From: JAJPHF01 sp035293805
GTDB lineage: Bacteria > Chloroflexota > UBA6077 > JAJPHF01
NCBI GenBank assembly: GCA_035293805.1
Contig: DATGMD010000072.1
Location: forward strand, 1 to 18,554
Reading direction: 5' to 3'
DNA: 18,554 nt
The notes beneath the pieces were generated by a model that made no database searches, was not told the origin of the DNA, and saw only the letters and a list, made by a program, of their open reading frames with translations. Positions 14,383 to 18,554 of this stretch are shown here, piece by piece (within the stretch, counting starts at the first letter, position 1; each line of letters opens with the position of its first letter). Made by a program: the position numbers and the translations under genes.

Positions 14383-15828
14383 ATGGCAGACACCTGCGAC
14401 CTGGTACTCGTAGGCGGCCAAGTGGTCACGCCCGGCGGCATCGTCGATGGCGGCGTGGCGGTGCGCGACGGTCGCATCGCGGCGATCGGCGGCCCGCGTG
14501 ACCTACCGCCCGCGGCGCGCACCATCGACCTGCGCGGCCGCGTGCTGCTCCCGGGGGCCATCGACCCGGAATGCCACCTCGGCAGCCACCGACCGCTTGC
14601 CGACGACGTGGAGTCCGAGACGCGCGCCGCCGCCGCGACCGGCGTCACCACCTGGGGGCTCCAGCTCAACAGCGCCATGATGGCGCCCCCGCCGGGTGGC
14701 ATCCAGGCGCCCGAGCAGATTCCAACCATGACCGACGCGGTGCCTCACTTGCTCGCGGCTGAGTCGCGCGCCAGCATCGACTTCTTCCTGTCGCCGATCA
14801 TCACCACCGACGCCCAGGTGGAGGAGATTCCGCTGCTGGCCCGCGAGTACGGCATTACCTCCTTCAAGTTCCACCTGCAGATGGCGGGGCCTTGGGGGCA
14901 GCAGCCGGCTGGCCCGCAGCCAGCCTACAACTTCGACGACGGCACCGTGTTCGCGGCCTGCCAGGCGATCGCCGCGCTCGGGCCGCCGGCGCTGGTCCTG
15001 TTCCACTGCGAGAACTGGCAGATCGCCCGCGTGCTCCAGCTGCGCCTGCAGGCCGCGGGGCGCACCGACATGGGCGCCTGGGACGACCACTCGCCGTGGC
15101 TGACCGAGGCCGCGCACGCTCGCGCCTACCTCTACTTCTGCGAAGTGACCGGTTGCCCGGCCTACATCGTCCACTGCACAACCGCGCAGACCATCGCCGA
15201 AGTGCAGCGCGCCCGCTGCGCCGGCGTCCGGGTCTACGCCCAGGTCGGCGTCCACTACCTCGTGCTGCACAAGGACGCCTGGCGCATCAACGTGCCCCTG
15301 CGCGACCGCGCCACGCACGAGACTCTCTGGCGGGCGCTGGCGGACGGCGAGATCGACACCATCGGCAGCGATCACGTCGCGCACACGCGCCCGCGCGCCA
15401 CGATGGAGACGGGCAACGTCTGGACGACGATCAGCGGCTTTCCGTCCCGCGTGGAGGGGATGCTGCCCATGCTGCTGAGCGAGGGGGTCAACGCGGGCCG
15501 GCTGACGCTCGAGCGGCTGGCGGAGATCGCCAGCGAGACCCCCGCCCGCATCTTCGGGCTCTACCCGCGCAAGGGCGCCATTCAGGTGGGCGCCGACGCC
15601 GATCTGGTCGTCGTGGACCTGGAGCGCGAGGCGACGGTGACCGCCGACATGCTGCACACCGCCACGCCCTGGACCATCTACGAGGGGCGCCGCGTGAAGG
15701 GCTGGCCCGTGCTCACCCTGCTGCGCGGCGAGGTCGTCATGGAGTGGCCGGACGACGCGCCCAAGGCGCGGATCGTCGGGCCGCCGCGGGGCCGCTACCT
15801 TCGGCGCCGCCTCGCTCAGCTCCCGTAG
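14383..15828 (+). CDS. Hydantoinase/dihydropyrimidinase-like amidohydrolase
   Basis: Cyclic-amide hydrolase of the amidohydrolase superfamily (hydantoinase, dihydropyrimidinase, dihydroorotase, allantoinase), 481 residues, normal length. It opens with LVGGQVVTPGG, the N-terminal small beta-sandwich part, then the metal site: PGAIDPECH (57-65), the carboxylatable lysine in TSFKFHL (K162), H208 in LFHCEN, H264 in YIVHCTT and D330 in IGSDHVAH. The C-terminal GADADLVVVDLE closes the sandwich domain. The first ligand motif, normally His-x-His, is E63-C-H65, so one metal-binding histidine is replaced by Glu. The exact substrate cannot be told. The ATG at 14383 follows GGAGGAGCG. Co-directional with SBP5 (27-nt gap); its 3' end overlaps the opposite-strand SBP6 gene by 13 nt. 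Confidence 0.9.
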   Translation: MADTCDLVLVGGQVVTPGGIVDGGVAVRDGRIAAIGGPRDLPPAARTIDLRGRVLLPGAIDPECHLGSHRPLADDVESETRAAAATGVTTWGLQLNSAMMAPPPGGIQAPEQIPTMTDAVPHLLAAESRASIDFFLSPIITTDAQVEEIPLLAREYGITSFKFHLQMAGPWGQQPAGPQPAYNFDDGTVFAACQAIAALGPPALVLFHCENWQIARVLQLRLQAAGRTDMGAWDDHSPWLTEAAHARAYLYFCEVTGCPAYIVHCTTAQTIAEVQRARCAGVRVYAQVGVHYLVLHKDAWRINVPLRDRATHETLWRALADGEIDTIGSDHVAHTRPRATMETGNVWTTISGFPSRVEGMLPMLLSEGVNAGRLTLERLAEIASETPARIFGLYPRKGAIQVGADADLVVVDLEREATVTADMLHTATPWTIYEGRRVKGWPVLTLLRGEVVMEWPDDAPKARIVGPPRGRYLRRRLAQLP

Positions 15829-16913
15829 AGCTGCTTCACGAAGCCGCTGTCCTCGGCCTGCTTGAGGAAGGCGTTGTCATAGAACTGGCTGGGCTTCGCC
15901 GCCCCGGCGGCGGCGTCCGTGGCCCCCAGCTCCTTCAGCACCGTCTCGACGGCCGTGTCGGTGATGTACGGTACCTGCGGGATCGAGTACTGGGCGAAGC
16001 GTTCCCAGCTCTTCTCCAGAATGTCTGGATCGGTCGTGTGCGTGTAGTGGCTGGAGACCTGCATCGCGAGCTGCTTGTCGGTCTTCATCCGGTGGATGCC
16101 CTCTAGATAGGCGCGAATGAACCGCCGCACCGTATCCGGATGATTCTGGATCATGTCCCGCGTGGTCGAGATGGGGCCTTCTTCGTACTCCACGCCGGTG
16201 TTCGCCAGGTCGAGCACCACGTGGTAACCTAGGTTCTCGGCCTCGAACAGGGTCGGCGGGATCTCCACCGTCGCGTCGATGGCGCCCGACTGCAGGGCGC
16301 TGAGCCGCGCGCCCGTGCCCCCGATCTGGAGAATCGTGACGTCGTTGTCGGGGTCGAGGCCGAGCTGCTGGAGCGCCGTACGGGCGGCGAAGTCCGACGA
16401 CGAGCCAATCTTGCTGATGCCGACGCGCTTGGCGCGCAGGTCGTCCCCGCTCTGGATGTCGCCGCCCGCGATGAGGGCAAAGTCGAACTTGTTGCTCGCT
16501 CCCGCGATCATGGCCAGGTCCGACCCGTGCAACACGGCGTCGATGATCGCGTCGCTGCCGGCCGCCGCGAACTGCACGTTATTGCCAATGAGAGCCTGGA
16601 CGGTCAGCGTCCCGCTCGTGATGTAGAGAAAGTCCTGAACGGCCAGGCCGTTCTGCGCGAAGAGCCCCGCGTCCTGGGCGATCCACAGGCCCAGGTTGGC
16701 GTCCGAGAGCGAGCTATAGCCGACGGCCACGGGGATCGCCGCGGGAGCTTCGCTCGGCGCGGCCGCGGCGGGGGCCGGGGTTGCGGCCGGCGCGGCTCCC
16801 GAGCCGGCGGCGGTACATGCCGCGAGTGGGAGCGTCATCACCAGGAGTGTGACGAGCAGCCTGCCGCCGCTAACGTGTGGCCCTCGGGCGCTCGGCCAAT
16901 CCCGCTGACACAT
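15816..16913 (-). CDS. SBP6: ABC-type substrate-binding lipoprotein (NMT1/SsuA/TauA type)
   Basis: A 365-residue lipoprotein: basic N-terminus, lipobox PLAAC (C33), an Ala/Pro tether and a binding domain starting VAVGYSSLSDANLGLWIAQD. It shares long blocks with SBP7: GTLTVQALIG, SNKFDFAL, the loop RVGISKIGSSSDFAA, TILQIGGT, GIHRMKTDK, QVPYITD, PSQFYDN and the tail EDSGFVKQLYGS. The two are clearly a duplicated pair. The ATG at 16913 has an excellent ribosome-binding site (GGAGGAGGTGAGCG). It is transcribed convergently to the amidohydrolase and overlaps its end by 13 nt. A TATACT promoter lies about 110 nt upstream, so it is probably expressed on its own. Ligand unknown. Confidence 0.93.
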   Translation of the reverse strand: MCQRDWPSARGPHVSGGRLLVTLLVMTLPLAACTAAGSGAAPAATPAPAAAAPSEAPAAIPVAVGYSSLSDANLGLWIAQDAGLFAQNGLAVQDFLYITSGTLTVQALIGNNVQFAAAGSDAIIDAVLHGSDLAMIAGASNKFDFALIAGGDIQSGDDLRAKRVGISKIGSSSDFAARTALQQLGLDPDNDVTILQIGGTGARLSALQSGAIDATVEIPPTLFEAENLGYHVVLDLANTGVEYEEGPISTTRDMIQNHPDTVRRFIRAYLEGIHRMKTDKQLAMQVSSHYTHTTDPDILEKSWERFAQYSIPQVPYITDTAVETVLKELGATDAAAGAAKPSQFYDNAFLKQAEDSGFVKQLYGS

Positions 16914-17020
16914 CGCTCACCTCCTCCGCGCACGACGCGGCACTACGGTGGCGGTTCGGGGCTGCAGCCCGGGCGCGGCTCGGGGCGCTCCTCCCCGTCG
17001 GCAGACTCCTCCTATGTGTA

Positions 17021-17050
17021 AGTATAGGTCCCAGGGAGGATGGCCCCCAA
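17021..17050 (-). promoter_or_regulatory. Candidate promoter for SBP6
   Basis: On the minus strand TTGGGG (17045-17050) and TATACT (17021-17026) are separated by 18 nt. The -10 box matches the consensus at five of six positions. The start would be near 17014, leaving a leader of about 100 nt before the ATG. A GGAGGAG sequence in that leader is not followed by a start codon. Confidence 0.42.
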
Positions 17051-17060
17051 CGGCCGCCGC

Positions 17061-17082
17061 GAGCGCCGCATTGCCGGCGCTC
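17061..17082 (-). terminator. Hairpin at the SBP7 3' end
   Basis: A perfect 8-bp stem (GAGCGCCG / CGGCGCTC) with a 6-nt loop begins 2 nt beyond the SBP7 stop codon and just before the SBP6 promoter. No U-tract follows, so it may act as a GC-only terminator or an mRNA end-protecting hairpin. Its place between the two genes argues that they are separate units. Confidence 0.42.
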
Positions 17083-17084
17083 CG

Positions 17085-18218
17085 CTAGCGCCCGTACAGC
17101 CGGTTCACGAAGCCGCTGTCCTCGGCCTCCTTTAGGAAGCGATTGTCATAAAACTGGCTCGGTGTGGCAGACATCGCGGCTGGGTTGCTGTCCGCCAGCT
17201 CCTTCAGGACGGGCAAGATGCCGTCGTCGGTGATGTAGGGCACCTCGGGAATCGAGCCTTGGGCGAAATGTTCCCAGCTCTCCGACAGCGCCTCGGGATC
17301 GTCGATCTGCATGTACTTGCTCGACACTGACATCGAAAACGCCTTGTCGGTCTTCATCCGATGGATGCCCGCCAAGTACCCGCGCACCACTCGCCGCGCC
17401 AGCTCCGGATTCTCGTTGATCAGCGTGCGTGTCGTGGCAATCGGGCCGACCTGGTAGGGCACACCGATCTGCGCGAGATCGACGAGCATGTTGAACCCTA
17501 GCTTCCGGGCGGTCAGCAAGGCCGGCGCGATCTCCGGCGCGGCTTCGATCGACCCCGACTGCATCGCCCCCACGCGCGCCGCGGTGCCGCCGATCTGGAG
17601 GATCGTCACGTCGCGGTCGGGGTCCAGCCCGAGGTATTGCAAGGCTGAGCGCGCCGCGAAGTCCGACGACGAGCCGAAGCGGCTGATGCCGACCCGCTTG
17701 CCCCGCAGGTCCGCCCCGCTGTGCACCTCCGGCACGGTCAGCAAGGCGAAGTCGAACTTGTTACTGGTGCCGGCCACCCCGACGAGGTCGGCCCCGCCGA
17801 GATCGGCCACGATGATGCCCGAGGTGCCAGCCAGCACGAACTGCGTGTCCCCCCCAAGCAGCGCCTGAATCGTCAGCGTCCCGCCCTCGATCAGCGGGAA
17901 ATCCGTCAGCTCCAGGCCCTGCTCCTCGAACAGCCCCGCCTCCTTCGCCACCCAGAGCCCCAGGTTGTTGTCCGTGAGCGAGCTGTAGCCGATCTTGACG
18001 GGGATGCGGTCGGGCGGCGTCGTTGCATCCGGCGCGCCGGTCACTGCGGGCGCCTGGGCGGGTGCGGCGGCCTGCGCGGATGCGGCTTGTGGCGCCGCCG
18101 CCTGGTTCGCGGGCGGACTCGCAGCCCCACCCGCGCAGGCCGCCAGCAGCAGGATCAGGCTGAAGACGCTGAGCGCGGCCGCTCGATGGACCGACCGGCC
18201 GGGCGGTAGCAGGACCAT
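17085..18218 (-). CDS. SBP7: ABC-type substrate-binding lipoprotein (NMT1/SsuA/TauA type)
   Basis: A 377-residue lipoprotein with lipobox LLAAC (C28) and a long Ala/Gln/Pro tether to about residue 70. The binding fold starts VKIGYSSLTDNNLGLWVAKE and continues with GLFEEQGLELTDF, DLRGKRVGISRFGSSSDF, ILQIGGTAARVGAMQ, GIHRMKTDK and the tail EDSGFVNRLYGR. It is the close paralogue of SBP6; the main differences are the longer tether and scattered substitutions in the second lobe. The ATG at 18218 follows GGAGGAGTGAC. A TATACT box lies about 100 nt upstream, matching the SBP6 layout. It sits between the tRNA terminator and SBP6. Ligand unknown; no permease or ATPase nearby. Confidence 0.93.
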   Translation of the reverse strand: MVLLPPGRSVHRAAALSVFSLILLLAACAGGAASPPANQAAAPQAASAQAAAPAQAPAVTGAPDATTPPDRIPVKIGYSSLTDNNLGLWVAKEAGLFEEQGLELTDFPLIEGGTLTIQALLGGDTQFVLAGTSGIIVADLGGADLVGVAGTSNKFDFALLTVPEVHSGADLRGKRVGISRFGSSSDFAARSALQYLGLDPDRDVTILQIGGTAARVGAMQSGSIEAAPEIAPALLTARKLGFNMLVDLAQIGVPYQVGPIATTRTLINENPELARRVVRGYLAGIHRMKTDKAFSMSVSSKYMQIDDPEALSESWEHFAQGSIPEVPYITDDGILPVLKELADSNPAAMSATPSQFYDNRFLKEAEDSGFVNRLYGR

Positions 18219-18320
18219 GTCACTCCTCCGCCGTGTGGCCCGAGCCGACCAGTGGTGGCCTTCGCCGGCCGGTCGGCTCGGCCCGTAGTGGCTAGCGTGC
18301 CGGATGGAGCGCCTTGCGGC

Positions 18321-18326
18321 AGTATA
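18321..18326 (-). promoter_or_regulatory. Candidate -10 box for SBP7
   Basis: The minus strand reads CCTATACT here, the same octamer as at the SBP6 promoter, 103 nt from the SBP7 ATG. No good -35 hexamer is present at 16-18 nt, so an activator may be needed or the call may be wrong. Confidence 0.32.
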
Positions 18327-18371
18327 GGCAATGGGGACCGGCGACGCTAGTCATAATCAGCGGCGGACAGC

Positions 18372-18410
18372 AAGAAGCCCGAGACGTCGTACTGATGTCT
18401 CGGGCTTCTT
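18372..18410 (-). terminator. Intrinsic terminator of the tRNA-fMet gene
   Basis: A perfect 14-bp stem (AAGAAGCCCGAGAC / GTCTCGGGCTTCTT) with an 11-nt loop lies 5 nt beyond the tRNA 3' end on the minus strand. The stem's 3' arm ends in CTTCTT and is followed by GCTGT, a short U-rich stretch. It is the clearest terminator of the window and separates tRNA transcription from SBP7. Confidence 0.8.
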
Positions 18411-18415
18411 TCAGG

Positions 18416-18487
<72 letters not shown>

Positions 18488-18554
18488 CTGGAGGGGGCGG
18501 CACCGACCTATTGTCCCAACGGCAGAGCCGCCAGTATCGTCGGCGCTAGGGCGT

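Noticed and set aside
18488..18554. Promoter for the tRNA-fMet gene
   Set aside because: GATACT and ACAATA-like hexamers exist on the minus strand, but no -35 partner is visible before the window ends, so I make no call.

Overview
This is an 18.5-kb, very GC-rich (about 70%) bacterial segment. The gene mix fits a Chloroflexota-type genome (Thermomicrobia-like), with Actinomycetota as the main alternative: lipoprotein signal peptides with alanine/proline-rich tethers, a PknB-type kinase, a mycothiol-dependent-isomerase-family protein, EutA, and a tRNA without encoded CCA. This assignment is inference, because no phylogenetic marker protein is present.

Left part, all minus strand. A Ser/Thr protein kinase is cut by the window edge (1-589). 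A DinB/MDMPI-fold protein (715-1311) and a small secreted cysteine-rich protein (1386-1958) follow. A 46-bp imperfect palindrome (2143-2188) separates these from a tandem run of four lipoprotein substrate-binding proteins of the NMT1/SsuA/TauA type, here called SBP1 to SBP4 (2226-6910). The run reads from SBP4 towards SBP1 with gaps of 85-114 nt, probably as one transcription unit.

Middle part, plus strand. A divergent intergenic region (6911-7086) leads into a major facilitator transporter (7087-8295). A candidate promoter then precedes a bicupin protein (8395-9507), an EutA-family ATPase with a histidine-rich N-terminal extension (9605-11269), an unrecognised soluble protein (11301-12161), a four-helix membrane protein (12177-13199), lipoprotein SBP5 (13219-14355) and a hydantoinase/dihydropyrimidinase-like amidohydrolase (14383-15828). 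Gaps from EutA onward are only 15-31 nt, so these five genes are very likely co-transcribed.

Right part, minus strand. Two close paralogues, SBP6 (15816-16913) and SBP7 (17085-18218), each have a similarly placed TATACT box. A perfect 14-bp terminator hairpin and an initiator tRNA-fMet (18416-18487) end the window.

Taken together, the window holds seven periplasmic or cell-surface binding lipoproteins but no ABC permease or ATPase. It also holds a cupin, an amidohydrolase and a B12-enzyme reactivase homologue without its usual partner enzyme. The most economical reading is an accessory locus for uptake and breakdown of small nitrogen-containing or cyclic-amide compounds. Its binding proteins would be duplicated for several ligands and share transport machinery encoded elsewhere. 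The ligand and chemistry cannot be read from the sequence.
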